A stretch of 64,000 nt of DNA from Parapedobacter defluvii (GTDB taxonomy: Bacteria; Bacteroidota; Bacteroidia; Sphingobacteriales; Sphingobacteriaceae). The notes below the pieces were generated by a model that was given only the letters and a program-made list of their open reading frames with translations, had not been told where the DNA came from and ran no database searches. Below are positions 8,435 to 17,084 of the stretch, piece after piece. Position 1 is the first letter of the stretch; each line of letters opens with the position of its first letter. The DNA is taken from NCBI RefSeq assembly GCF_014642075.1, contig NZ_BMIK01000022.1, forward strand, positions 30,079 through 94,078, in the 5' to 3' direction. Made by a program: the position numbers and the translations under genes.

Positions 8435-9847
8435 TTAATTACGAATATCTGAAATTAATCCCATTTCCTGTCCTTTTTCGAGCATAAACCGGTATGCTTC
8501 TTCACGGCTATTGGCGATATCTCCCTCTAGGATTGCTTCCCGGATGGCATTTTTAATGATTCCCACTTCCCTGCCGGGTTTCAGTTCAAACGCAGCCATG
8601 ATATCCGCTCCGGTAACTGGAGGTTGCCAATTCCGGATTTTATCCCGTTCCTCCACATCACGGAGTTTCTGTTTCACCAATTCGAAGTTCTGCCGGTATT
8701 TTTTTCGTTTATACTCATTTTTGGTCGTTACGTCAGCATGGCAAAGTATCATGAGGCTATCGATATCATCGCCTGCCTCAAACAGCAGCCGCCTGACGGC
8801 CGAATCGGTAACAATATCCTGAGCCAATACAATAGGCCTCAAATGCAGCAGCACCAACTTTTGCACGAATTTCATTTTTTCGTTGAGCGGCAGTTTAAGC
8901 GCTGCGAACAGCCTCGGTACCATCCTAGCCCCCTTATCTTCGTGGCCGTGAAATGTCCACCCATGCCGCCGGTCAAAGCGCTTGGTGGCGGGCTTGGCGA
9001 TATCGTGCATAATCGCTGCCCACCTAAGCCAGAGGTCATCGCTTACCGTTGCCACGTTATCCAGCACCTCCAATGTATGGTAAAAGTTATCCTTATGCCC
9101 TTTTCCATCAATGATTTCCACACCGTAGAGGTTCGCCATCGCCGGAAAAATAATTGCTAGCAGACCGGTATCAAACAGGTATTTGAATCCAAGCGAGGGC
9201 TTCTCTGCTAAAACAATCTTGTTAAGCTCATCAATGATGCGCTCTTTGGAAATGATATTGATCCGTTCGCGGAGTTCTGCTATCGCCTTAACAGCCTGAA
9301 TATCAATTTTAAAATTCAGTTGCGTTGCAAACCGGATCGCGCGCATCATCCGCAGCGGATCGTCCGAAAAGGTGTCAACGGGATTTAAAGGTGTCCGGAT
9401 CATCCGGTGCTGAATATCTGAAATTCCCCCGAATGGGTCGATCAATTGTCCGAAATCACGTTTATTGAGTGATAGCGCCATCGCGTTGATGGTAAAATCG
9501 CGCCGGTTCTGATCATCTTCCAAACTTCCGTTCTCAACAATGGGTTTACGTGAGTCCGAACGATACGACTCTTTGCGGGCTCCCACAAATTCCAGCTGCA
9601 GCGGTCCATGGTTGAGCATGGCTGTACCGAAATTCTTGTAAACCTTAACCTTAACACCTAGTCGGTTACCCACCCGGCTTGCAAAATCAATACCGCTTCC
9701 GACGACGACAATATCGACATCGTTTTTAAAGTCGCGTTTCATGATTTGATCCCGTACGTACCCGCCCACAACGTAACAAGCTATCTGGGATTCATCGGCA
9801 ACGTCGCTCAATAGCGAGAAGATGGGATGTTGTAAAAATTCCTTCAT
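8435..9847 (-). CDS. cca: CCA-adding enzyme / poly(A) polymerase family tRNA nucleotidyltransferase with HD domain
   Basis: 470 residues, class II nucleotidyltransferase. The N-terminal catalytic region has VGGYVRD (27-33) and the metal-binding DVD (43-45), then RRDFTINAMAL and DPLRMMRAIRFA, the standard tRNA nucleotidyltransferase motifs. A C-terminal HD domain (MHDIAKPATKRF) suggests extra phosphodiesterase or phosphatase activity, as in many bacterial CCA enzymes. It adds or repairs the 3' CCA of tRNA. The gene follows pdxA by 27 bases and precedes the pRiA4-like gene in the same orientation. From sequence alone CCA-adding and A-adding activities cannot be separated; CCA-adding is the more likely. 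Confidence 0.9.
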   Translation of the reverse strand: MKEFLQHPIFSLLSDVADESQIACYVVGGYVRDQIMKRDFKNDVDIVVVGSGIDFASRVGNRLGVKVKVYKNFGTAMLNHGPLQLEFVGARKESYRSDSRKPIVENGSLEDDQNRRDFTINAMALSLNKRDFGQLIDPFGGISDIQHRMIRTPLNPVDTFSDDPLRMMRAIRFATQLNFKIDIQAVKAIAELRERINIISKERIIDELNKIVLAEKPSLGFKYLFDTGLLAIIFPAMANLYGVEIIDGKGHKDNFYHTLEVLDNVATVSDDLWLRWAAIMHDIAKPATKRFDRRHGWTFHGHEDKGARMVPRLFAALKLPLNEKMKFVQKLVLLHLRPIVLAQDIVTDSAVRRLLFEAGDDIDSLMILCHADVTTKNEYKRKKYRQNFELVKQKLRDVEERDKIRNWQPPVTGADIMAAFELKPGREVGIIKNAIREAILEGDIANSREEAYRFMLEKGQEMGLISDIRN

Positions 9848-9874
9848 GATAGTTTCCGATATTGTCCCTGCTGA

Positions 9875-10930
9875 TTAGTCCCGGTCACGCGACAAGCGCT
9901 TGGTGACCAACGGATTTGATGACAATTCTGCCTGTTCTCTCCGTTGTCTGACAATATGGATCGCCGAAAAAATTGCTTCACGGAACGAGGCTTCCGAAGC
10001 CAGGTTCTTGCCGGCAATATCGTAACCTGTGCCGTGATCCGGCGACGTGCGTACAACCGGCAGCCCAGCTGTAAAATTAACGCCGCTGCGCGAAGCTATG
10101 TGCTTGAAAGGGATAAGTCCCTGATCGTGATACATAGCCAATACCGCGTCAAATTTGGTATATGTGTCCGAAGCAAAGAAACCATCCGCCGGATAAGGGC
10201 CGAAGCAAAAAATTCCTGCCGCTTTTGCCTGTTCAATTGCAGGGCCGATGATCTGCTCATCTTCCGAACCGATCAACCCGTGGTCGCCCGCATGAGGATT
10301 CAAACCCAATACCGCAATTTTCGGTTTTTGCACCCAAAAATCCCGCTTCAGGCTTGCATTCATCAGCGCAAGCTTGGAAACAATGGCTTCGACCGTAATA
10401 TTCGGAGCAATGTCTTTCACCGGAATATGCCCCGTAACGACGCCGATGCGCAGGTCCTCACAAATCATAAACATGAGCACATCCTCGCTATTTGTCCGGG
10501 ATTGCAGGTATTCAGTATGGCCGGGAAATTCAAATTCATTCCGCTGAATGTTGTGTTTGTTGATCGGAGCGGTCACCAGCGCATCAATCTTACCGTCCAC
10601 CAAGTCATCCACAGCATGCTTCAACGATAAGAACGCATATTTCCCCCCGATTTCATTTTCCTCCCCCAGGCTAATCTTCACTTCCTCCTGCCAGCAATTA
10701 ATCATATTAGGGCGTTTGCTATGTGCCTGTTCGGGAGAATTGATTACATGAAAACTGAAATCATTGATGCCGAGTGCCTTGCGATGGAAAGAAGCGACTT
10801 TGGTATTTCCATAAACAATAGGTGTAAAATATTCCAGTATCCGATTGTCCATCAAGGTTTTAATAATAACCTCCAACCCGATACCGTTTACATCGCCTAT
10901 CGAAATTCCGATCTTCAGTTTATCGCTCAT
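9875..10930 (-). CDS. pdxA: 4-hydroxythreonine-4-phosphate dehydrogenase
   Basis: 351 residues. PdxA oxidises 4-phosphohydroxy-L-threonine in the DXP-dependent pyridoxal phosphate pathway. The N terminus GISIGDVNGIGLEVI, the metal-ligand segments EFPGHTEYL and MYHDQGLIPFKHI, and the LNPHAGDHGLIGSED block are diagnostic. It is the first gene of the minus-strand unit leading through cca to miaA. A near-perfect Bacteroidota promoter lies just upstream (10953-10983), partly inside the end of the DUF2905 gene, predicting a short 5' leader of about 16 bases. Confidence 0.95.
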   Translation of the reverse strand: MSDKLKIGISIGDVNGIGLEVIIKTLMDNRILEYFTPIVYGNTKVASFHRKALGINDFSFHVINSPEQAHSKRPNMINCWQEEVKISLGEENEIGGKYAFLSLKHAVDDLVDGKIDALVTAPINKHNIQRNEFEFPGHTEYLQSRTNSEDVLMFMICEDLRIGVVTGHIPVKDIAPNITVEAIVSKLALMNASLKRDFWVQKPKIAVLGLNPHAGDHGLIGSEDEQIIGPAIEQAKAAGIFCFGPYPADGFFASDTYTKFDAVLAMYHDQGLIPFKHIASRSGVNFTAGLPVVRTSPDHGTGYDIAGKNLASEASFREAIFSAIHIVRQRREQAELSSNPLVTKRLSRDRD

Positions 10931-10952
10931 ATCCGTTTCCTAGTTTGGCTAC

Positions 10953-10983
10953 CAAAAGTATGAATTTAAAGGACGCTCTCAAA
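10953..10983 (-). promoter_or_regulatory. Bacteroidota-type promoter of pdxA
   Basis: Read on the minus strand, TTTG (10983-10980), exactly 19 bases, then TACTTTTG (10960-10953): a full match to TTTG-N19-TAnnTTTG. The predicted transcript would start about 16 bases upstream of the pdxA ATG. Confidence 0.75.
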
Positions 10984-11200
10984 ACAATTTACGAGCGAGC
11001 CAGATGATCAAGCTAAGTACTGCGCTCAGCAATAACATGCTGGTAAGCGGCATATAGAAGCTAAATCCCGGTTTTTCTATGCGGATATCGCCAGGAAGAT
11101 TGCCGAATCCCCTTAACCGGTCACCGAGAAAATAAATAATCAGTCCGATCACCAAAAGTGATCCGCCTCCAAACATCAATATTCTGGCAATGTCTTTCAT
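10979..11200 (-). CDS. DUF2905 small membrane protein
   Basis: 73 residues from the ATG at 11200; an upstream ATG at 11242 would add 14 unconserved residues. Two hydrophobic helices flank the signature GDRLRGFGNLPGDIRIEKPG, characteristic of DUF2905, a widespread two-helix membrane protein family of unknown function. The gene lies upstream of pdxA in the same orientation, but the strong pdxA promoter overlaps its last codons, so the units may be separate. It diverges from rsmA. Confidence 0.85.
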   Translation of the reverse strand: MKDIARILMFGGGSLLVIGLIIYFLGDRLRGFGNLPGDIRIEKPGFSFYMPLTSMLLLSAVLSLIIWLARKLF

Positions 11201-11228
11201 CTCATCTGCAAAGCTACAAAATATGGAT

Positions 11229-11260
11229 ATTGGCGCCTTCAATTAAAAAGGCTATTTTTG
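11229..11260 (+). promoter_or_regulatory. Candidate promoter of rsmA
   Basis: ATTG (11229-11232, three of four bases of the -33 consensus), a 20-base spacer, then TATTTTTG (11253-11260), a full match to TAnnTTTG. Transcription would start about 20 bases before the rsmA ATG at 11288. Confidence 0.5.
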
Positions 11261-11287
11261 CTCGGTCTTTCGCAAATCCAAGCATTA

Positions 11288-12067
11288 ATGAGCAGCGTCC
11301 GCGCAAAAAAACATCTGGGTCAGCATTTTTTGACGGATAAGAATACCGCAGCCAAGATTGTGGGCGCACTTCGCCCACAACTGGGGTACGACACCGTATT
11401 GGAGGTTGGCCCCGGCATGGGAATCCTGTCGGACTTTCTACTCGCTCAGGACGCCTATCAAACGTGGCTTATCGACGTCGATGGCGAATCCATTGAATTC
11501 CTGAAACAGCACTATCCGCAATTAGACAAGCAGCTTATCTACGGTGATTTTCTCCGGTTGGATTTTTCAGCCCATTTTCAGGGCAAACTAGCCGTTATCG
11601 GTAATTTCCCCTACAATATTTCTTCACAGATTCTATTCAAGGTGCTGGAAGAACGCCACCGCGTGGTCGAAGTTGTAGGCATGTTTCAGAAAGAAGTAGC
11701 CGAACGATGTGTTGCCCCGCCGGGCGGCAAGGAATATGGCATTCTTAGTGTATTGATCCAAGCTTATTACGGTGTGGAATATCTTTTTACCGTCAAGGCC
11801 GGCGCATTTAACCCTCCCCCGAAAGTGCTTTCGGGTGTCATCCGGCTTACACGTAATGCCACCGAAACATTGGATTGCGATGAGCTGCTATTCGGACGTG
11901 TCGTTAAAGCTGCTTTCAACCAACGGCGCAAAACATTACGCAATGCACTGGCAGGCCTTATTCCGAAAGACCGGATGGGTAGTAACCCGCTGTACGATCT
12001 ACGTGCCGAACGGCTTTCTGTAACCGACTTTACCACATTGACGAACGAAATTTCCCAACGCTTATGA
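11288..12067 (+). CDS. rsmA: 16S rRNA (A1518/A1519) dimethyltransferase
   Basis: 259 residues. RsmA/KsgA dimethylates two adjacent adenosines in helix 45 of 16S rRNA late in 30S assembly. The N-terminal KKHLGQHFLTD, the SAM-binding VLEVGPGMGILSDFLL and the catalytic NFPYNISSQ are all present, as is the C-terminal FNQRRKTLRNAL. The ATG at 11288 starts three residues before the conserved region; an in-frame TTG at 11258 lies inside the promoter. The stop overlaps the following dehydrogenase start in an ATGA arrangement, indicating cotranscription. Confidence 0.95.
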   Translation: MSSVRAKKHLGQHFLTDKNTAAKIVGALRPQLGYDTVLEVGPGMGILSDFLLAQDAYQTWLIDVDGESIEFLKQHYPQLDKQLIYGDFLRLDFSAHFQGKLAVIGNFPYNISSQILFKVLEERHRVVEVVGMFQKEVAERCVAPPGGKEYGILSVLIQAYYGVEYLFTVKAGAFNPPPKVLSGVIRLTRNATETLDCDELLFGRVVKAAFNQRRKTLRNALAGLIPKDRMGSNPLYDLRAERLSVTDFTTLTNEISQRL

Positions 12068-13002
12068 CAACACTTCCTACGAAAGTACTGATCGTGGATG
12101 ACATTCATCCCATATTTATGGAGAAGCTGCAAGGCAAACATATTGCATTTGACTATCGTCCCACAATTAATAAAGAAGAAACCCTGCAAATTATACCCCA
12201 GTATACCGGATTGGTTATCCGATCCAAATTTAAAGTCGATGCTGCCTTCATCGACGCCGCTCCACAATTGACTTTTATTGCCCGCGGCGGAGCGGGCATG
12301 GACAACATTGACGAACGTCACGCATTGCAAAAGGGAATCACATTGCTCAATGCACCCGAGGGCAACCGTGATGCAGTAGGCGAACACATGGTGGGCATGC
12401 TATTGGGACTGATGAACAACCTCAACCGCGGCAATATGGAAGTAAAAAGCGGATTGTGGCGACGCGAGGAAAACCGCGGAGTGGAATTGGGCGGCCGAAC
12501 AGTCGCCCTGATCGGCTATGGTAATAATGGGCAGGCCATGGCCCGCAAATTATCCGGATTCGACGTGACGGTAATTGCATATGATAAGTACAAAACCGGA
12601 TTCAGCGATACCTATGCGACTGAGGTAAGCATGGAAGAAGTGGTCAAGCGGGCCGACGTGCTTAGCCTTCACATTCCCCTTACCCACGAGACACGCAACT
12701 TGGTAGACGATGAATACCTACACCTCTTTCGCAAACCTATTTTCTTTCTCAATGGTGCACGGGGAGAAATCGTCAACATTCCCTCGATTCTGAAGGCACT
12801 TGACGAAGGCCGGATATTGGGGGCTGCATTTGACGTATTGCCCGTAGAAAAAATTCCTGACTTGACGCAACAGCCATGGTTTATTCCCTTGACACAACAC
12901 GAAAAAGTGGCATTAAGCCCGCACGTAGCCGGCTGGAGTGTGGAAAGCTACTTTAAAATTGCGGATGTGTTGGTGAATAAAGTAATTGCATTTTTAGATT
13001 AA
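12064..13002 (+). CDS. D-2-hydroxyacid dehydrogenase, phosphoglycerate-dehydrogenase-like
   Basis: 312 residues. The NAD-binding Rossmann motif GYGNNGQAM follows a substrate domain containing RGGAGMDNID. The active-site segments NGARGEIV (Arg), the Asp/Glu region near FDVLPVEK, and the His in LSPHVAGWS are conserved. This is the compact form without the C-terminal ACT domain of classical SerA, so 3-phosphoglycerate oxidation is possible but the substrate is not certain. It overlaps rsmA by four bases (ATGA). The next gene converges with a gap of nine bases. Confidence 0.82.
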   Translation: MTTLPTKVLIVDDIHPIFMEKLQGKHIAFDYRPTINKEETLQIIPQYTGLVIRSKFKVDAAFIDAAPQLTFIARGGAGMDNIDERHALQKGITLLNAPEGNRDAVGEHMVGMLLGLMNNLNRGNMEVKSGLWRREENRGVELGGRTVALIGYGNNGQAMARKLSGFDVTVIAYDKYKTGFSDTYATEVSMEEVVKRADVLSLHIPLTHETRNLVDDEYLHLFRKPIFFLNGARGEIVNIPSILKALDEGRILGAAFDVLPVEKIPDLTQQPWFIPLTQHEKVALSPHVAGWSVESYFKIADVLVNKVIAFLD

Positions 13003-13011
13003 ATATCCCCG

Positions 13012-13887
13012 CTAGCTACCGCTCACTCCCCACATCACCAAGAACTGAATTGCCATCATTCCATCCAACAGCAGGAAATAATAGTATTCATTTTTTTTCA
13101 CCAGCGGAAATAAAATTACAGCCAAGCAGAGCAGGGATACCGACGATAACCCCAAACGAACGGGTAGGGGGTACCTGCTTAACCAAATCCAACCGGTATG
13201 CAAAATCAATAACATTGCAGATAGCGCCAACGCCTTACGCTCGCCGACCATAACCGGAATGGTTTTGAGTCCATAGTATTTGTCCTGATAAATATCGCGG
13301 ATATCAAAAGGAATCGTGATAGCCACGATAAATAAAAACACCCATGCGAATAATTGGGCCACCTGCCCCGTATCAATAGCAAAACCATCGTGATAGGCTT
13401 CCGCTACGGGAAGTAGCACATTGCTCATCGCCCACATCAAACCGATGTAAAATAGCTTAAGCCCGGTAATCTGACGTAACCCTGTCCAGTGCCGTTTACC
13501 CCGGATTGGAAGTACGGGAAGGTTATAGGCAACACCCATTGCCCCCATGAAACCTAACAGCAGAAACGATGGCCGGTGTAGCCGCAATCCCAACACGACC
13601 AATACAACCACTGCAATCCCAGTCCAGATCCAAAGCGAACGCTCGTGTGTAAATACCCAACGCACACGACGGAAACGTGATTTATCCGGCTGCGGGGGTT
13701 TGGCCAATATCATGCTGAAATTGTACAGCGCCAGCGTCGAACATCCCAATATGGTCAATACTTCTCCATTGAAAGGCAGTGCAAGCAAAAGATAAATCAT
13801 CCCGCCTTGTGCAACGGCACACAGGGCAATGAACACATTACTAAATAATAACATGTCTAAAATCCGCTGTGCGTAATTTCGAAGCAT
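13012..13887 (-). CDS. UbiA-like multi-spanning membrane protein
   Basis: 291 residues from the ATG at 13887; a longer frame begins at 13977 but adds an unlikely extension. About eight hydrophobic helices are visible. The segment PFDIRDIYQDKYYGLKTIPV matches the second Asp-rich motif of the UbiA prenyltransferase superfamily. The first motif (NDxxD in typical members) appears only as ALYNFSM, so pyrophosphate/Mg binding there is doubtful. It may be a divergent prenyltransferase acting on a non-standard substrate. It diverges from acs, separated by 107 bases. Confidence 0.7.
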   Translation of the reverse strand: MLRNYAQRILDMLLFSNVFIALCAVAQGGMIYLLLALPFNGEVLTILGCSTLALYNFSMILAKPPQPDKSRFRRVRWVFTHERSLWIWTGIAVVVLVVLGLRLHRPSFLLLGFMGAMGVAYNLPVLPIRGKRHWTGLRQITGLKLFYIGLMWAMSNVLLPVAEAYHDGFAIDTGQVAQLFAWVFLFIVAITIPFDIRDIYQDKYYGLKTIPVMVGERKALALSAMLLILHTGWIWLSRYPLPVRLGLSSVSLLCLAVILFPLVKKNEYYYFLLLDGMMAIQFLVMWGVSGS

Positions 13888-13994
13888 TTGGCAGAAAATT
13901 CTCTTTTTTACAAAAAGTGTGTAAATTAGCCAGCAATAAAACCAAATTAGGCCAATGTGTCCAGCAAAATAACACATAAAAAGTTAAACTAAAC

Positions 13995-15914
13995 ATGGAT
14001 TTACAAATCAAATCGTTTGAGGAATATCAACGGGTTTACCAAAAGAGTGTTGAAAAACCCGAGGATTTTTGGGCAGAAATCGCAGCGCATTTTTATTGGA
14101 AGCGCAAGTGGAACCGGGTATTGGAGTGGAATTTTAAGGAGCCCAAGATCAAATGGTTTGAGGGTGCTCGACTCAATATTACTGAAAACTGCCTCGACCG
14201 GCACATTTACAAACTCGGTGACAAGCCGGCCATTATTTGGGAACCCAACGATCCCAACGAGGCCCATCGTGTGCTTACCTACAAGCAACTGCTGGAAAAA
14301 GTAGAGCAATTTTCCAATGTACTCAAAAACAATGGTGTCCGCAAAGGGGATCGTGTGTGCATTTACCTACCGATGGTACCTGAATTGGTCATTTCGGTAC
14401 TTGCCTGTGCCCGTATCGGAGCGATTCACTCCGTAGTTTTTGGTGGATTCTCAGCACAATCAATTGCAGACCGCATTAACGACACGGGTTGCCGATTGGT
14501 CATCACATCGGATGGTGGTTTCCGCGGCACGAAAACCATTGAGCTAAAAAACATCGTCGACGATGCATTGGTACAGTGCAAATCCGTAGACCGCGTGATT
14601 GTACTTACCCGTACCCGCACACCGGTATCCATGATCAAAGGCCGCGATGTATGGTGGGAAGACGAGATTAAAAAAGTAGAAACCCAGGGCAACCCCGCTT
14701 TCCCCGCAGAGGAGATGGATGCCGAAGATATGCTATTCATTCTTTACACCTCGGGATCTACCGGCAAACCCAAGGGAGTTGTACATACCTGCGGCGGTTA
14801 CATGGTTTATACAGGGTACACCTTTGCCAATGTATTCCAATACCAACCGGATGAAGTTTATTTCTGTACCGCCGATATCGGATGGATTACCGGACACTCG
14901 TATATCATCTATGGCCCGCTATCCCAGGGAGCAACCTCATTGATGTTTGAAGGAATACCCACGTGGCCAGACGCGGGACGTTTCTGGGATATTGTGGATA
15001 AGCATAAAGTGAATATCCTGTATACGGCGCCAACAGCGATCCGCTCCTTGATGGCCGCAGGCGATGAATACGTTGACGGAAAAGACCTTAGCAGTATCCG
15101 AAAACTCGGCAGTGTGGGCGAACCCATCAACGAGGAAGCCTGGAATTGGTACAACGAAAAAATCGGGAAAGGAAAAGCTCCCATTGTGGATACCTGGTGG
15201 CAAACTGAAAACGGTGGTATCCTGATCTCGCCCATCGCCGGGGTCACCCCCACCATCCCGAGTTATGCCATGCTTCCGCTTCCGGGCGTACAACCTGTTC
15301 TGGTGGATGAAAATGGAAAGGAACTGCAGGGCAATGGCGTAAGCGGAAATCTCTGTATCAAATTCCCGTGGCCGGGGATGATCCGTACTACGTATGGCGA
15401 CCACGAGCGCTGCAGGCAGACGTATTTCTCCGCTTATGAAAATATGTATTTCACCGGCGACGGCTGCTTACGCAATGAAGATGGGTACTATCGCATTACA
15501 GGACGGGTAGACGATGTGCTGAATGTCTCTGGACACCGCATTGGTACCGCAGAATTGGAAAATGCGATCAACATGCACAGCGATGTGGTGGAATCAGCGA
15601 TCGTGGGGTATCCGCATCCTGTCAAAGGCCAGGGTATCTACGCCTACGTGATTGCCTCCGGACACCATGTCGACGAAGATCTTACCCGTCAGGACATCAA
15701 CCAAACGGTAAGCCGTATCATAGGTGCCATTGCCAAGCCGGATAAGATCCAGTTTGTAAGCGGTCTACCTAAAACGCGCTCGGGGAAAATCATGCGGCGC
15801 ATTTTGCGGAAAATTGCCGAAGGAGACACCTCGAATCTGGGAGACACGACGACGCTACTTGACCCGGGCGTGGTGGATGAAATCAAGGAAGGTGCAGAAA
15901 AGCTACGGGGATAA
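13995..15914 (+). CDS. acs: Acetyl-CoA synthetase (AMP-forming)
   Basis: 639 residues, the usual length. Acs activates acetate to acetyl-AMP and then acetyl-CoA. The adenylate-forming motif YTSGSTGKPKGVVHT, the ATP-binding DTWWQTENGG, YFTGDGCLRNEDGYY, and the C-terminal hinge RVDDVLNVSGHRIGTAE are present. The acetylatable catalytic lysine lies in KTRSGKIMRRILR. The gene is monocistronic: a divergent UbiA-like gene lies upstream and a strong hairpin with T tract follows. Confidence 0.95.
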   Translation: MDLQIKSFEEYQRVYQKSVEKPEDFWAEIAAHFYWKRKWNRVLEWNFKEPKIKWFEGARLNITENCLDRHIYKLGDKPAIIWEPNDPNEAHRVLTYKQLLEKVEQFSNVLKNNGVRKGDRVCIYLPMVPELVISVLACARIGAIHSVVFGGFSAQSIADRINDTGCRLVITSDGGFRGTKTIELKNIVDDALVQCKSVDRVIVLTRTRTPVSMIKGRDVWWEDEIKKVETQGNPAFPAEEMDAEDMLFILYTSGSTGKPKGVVHTCGGYMVYTGYTFANVFQYQPDEVYFCTADIGWITGHSYIIYGPLSQGATSLMFEGIPTWPDAGRFWDIVDKHKVNILYTAPTAIRSLMAAGDEYVDGKDLSSIRKLGSVGEPINEEAWNWYNEKIGKGKAPIVDTWWQTENGGILISPIAGVTPTIPSYAMLPLPGVQPVLVDENGKELQGNGVSGNLCIKFPWPGMIRTTYGDHERCRQTYFSAYENMYFTGDGCLRNEDGYYRITGRVDDVLNVSGHRIGTAELENAINMHSDVVESAIVGYPHPVKGQGIYAYVIASGHHVDEDLTRQDINQTVSRIIGAIAKPDKIQFVSGLPKTRSGKIMRRILRKIAEGDTSNLGDTTTLLDPGVVDEIKEGAEKLRG

Positions 15915-15925
15915 GGGAGTATTGA

Positions 15926-15998
15926 ACACGGATGACGCGGAAAAAACGGATTTATGATGGATCTGCTCAATCTGCGTCCTCCGTGTCCTATCTTTTTT
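15926..15998. terminator. Long imperfect inverted repeat between acs and the phosphoesterase; probable bidirectional terminator
   Basis: ACACGGATGACGC (15926-15938) pairs with GCGTCCTCCGTGT (15974-15986) with one mismatch, enclosing a 35-base loop containing further CGGA/TCTG fragments. Six T residues (15993-15998) follow on the plus strand and the tract overlaps the minus-strand stop codon at 15997-15999. The CGGAT/ATCCG-rich composition resembles dispersed intergenic repeats found in many bacterial genomes. Confidence 0.6.
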
Positions 15999-17082
15999 AA
16001 TCCAGCTCAAATGTAAACTGGTCGTATTCGGCCGTGCGCCACGCATGTTGCCGTGTAGAAGGAGAGATGGCAAACAACGGTGAAAAGGTCCTGACATTGA
16101 CCGTCTTCCCGTCTGGTAAAAATTCCAGGTAGCGTAACCAACCGTCTCCTCCGTTGCCGTGCCATCCACCACCCAATGCCTGCGCATTGAACACCATCTG
16201 CTGTACACGTTTTCCGGCGGCGTTGGTATCTGTCCGGAATCCGATATGCCCCAGTATATCATCGGGTTTACCGATATGCCCGCTGAACACCAGTTGGATA
16301 TTTTTTGAAGGCTTTACCAGTTTCTCCCAAACTGCGGCACCATAGTTTCCATCGGTGATGGGATAACCTTCCTTGACGATGTGTTCACCCCCGGCATTAA
16401 GGAACGAATGGGTTAATAGGACAACCGTATAATCCGCATACTTTTCCTGATTGACAATTTCCAATGCCCAACGGAGCACGGTATCCCTCGGTGCGAATTC
16501 AAGCACCATGAAGAGAAATTTGCGTCCGTGAGGACTCATAAACTCGTATGTTGCATTGGTCAGCGATGGATAACCGTCATTGTCAATCCCAACATCCCGC
16601 AATAGCCGTTGCGATAAGGGATTCTTATCCACCGGAAAGTAGTGGTTATAATTCGTCCGGCGGTATTCGATACTCTTTACACCATAATCGTGATTACCTG
16701 TCGCTGCGATATAGGGTACCTTTCCATCCAATCGGCTAAATGCACCTGCCACCGCTTCCCATTGTTTCTTTCCAGGTTGATTGGCTTGAGTTCCATTCGG
16801 ATTCAGCCAATCGTTGTGTTCCACCAAGTCGCCCGTGCACAGTACCATACCGATATTCAATGGCTCAATCTGTTCACTGACCCATCCCGTCATCAGTTCC
16901 AAAATCCCCTGATTGCGTTCAAACTTTACGTAACTCTGCGGGTCAGGTAGCAACACCAACGACCAGGAGCGGGGGTTGCTTAATGTGGGCGGCTGATAAG
17001 AAGCGATCTGTGCCTTGCCACCGAGCGTTGAAAAACCAATAAAAACAATGGCTAATAGCCGGATGAAGTAAGGAGTACGCAT
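15997..17082 (-). CDS. Exported calcineurin-like metallophosphoesterase
   Basis: 361 residues. A signal peptide ends near GGKAQ (residue ~25). The metallophosphoesterase ligands are visible as LLPDPQSY, CTGDLVEHND, AATGNHDYG, LLTHSFLNAGGEH and FSGHIGKPD, in the order expected for the dinuclear-metal fold. The substrate is unknown; secreted members act on phosphoesters or nucleotides. It follows the dehydrogenase gene by two bases, so the two form an operon although their biochemical link is not obvious. Confidence 0.82.
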   Translation of the reverse strand: MRTPYFIRLLAIVFIGFSTLGGKAQIASYQPPTLSNPRSWSLVLLPDPQSYVKFERNQGILELMTGWVSEQIEPLNIGMVLCTGDLVEHNDWLNPNGTQANQPGKKQWEAVAGAFSRLDGKVPYIAATGNHDYGVKSIEYRRTNYNHYFPVDKNPLSQRLLRDVGIDNDGYPSLTNATYEFMSPHGRKFLFMVLEFAPRDTVLRWALEIVNQEKYADYTVVLLTHSFLNAGGEHIVKEGYPITDGNYGAAVWEKLVKPSKNIQLVFSGHIGKPDDILGHIGFRTDTNAAGKRVQQMVFNAQALGGGWHGNGGDGWLRYLEFLPDGKTVNVRTFSPLFAISPSTRQHAWRTAEYDQFTFELD

Positions 17083-17084
17083 GA

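Noticed and set aside
8624..9160. 178-residue plus-strand frame
   Set aside because: Antisense to the CCA enzyme.
9944..10630. 228-residue open frame on the plus strand
   Set aside because: It is entirely antisense to pdxA, which has all family motifs; composition shows no protein-family features.
11767..12387. 206-residue minus-strand frame across rsmA and the dehydrogenase gene
   Set aside because: Both plus-strand genes are certain; the antisense frame is a by-product of codon bias.
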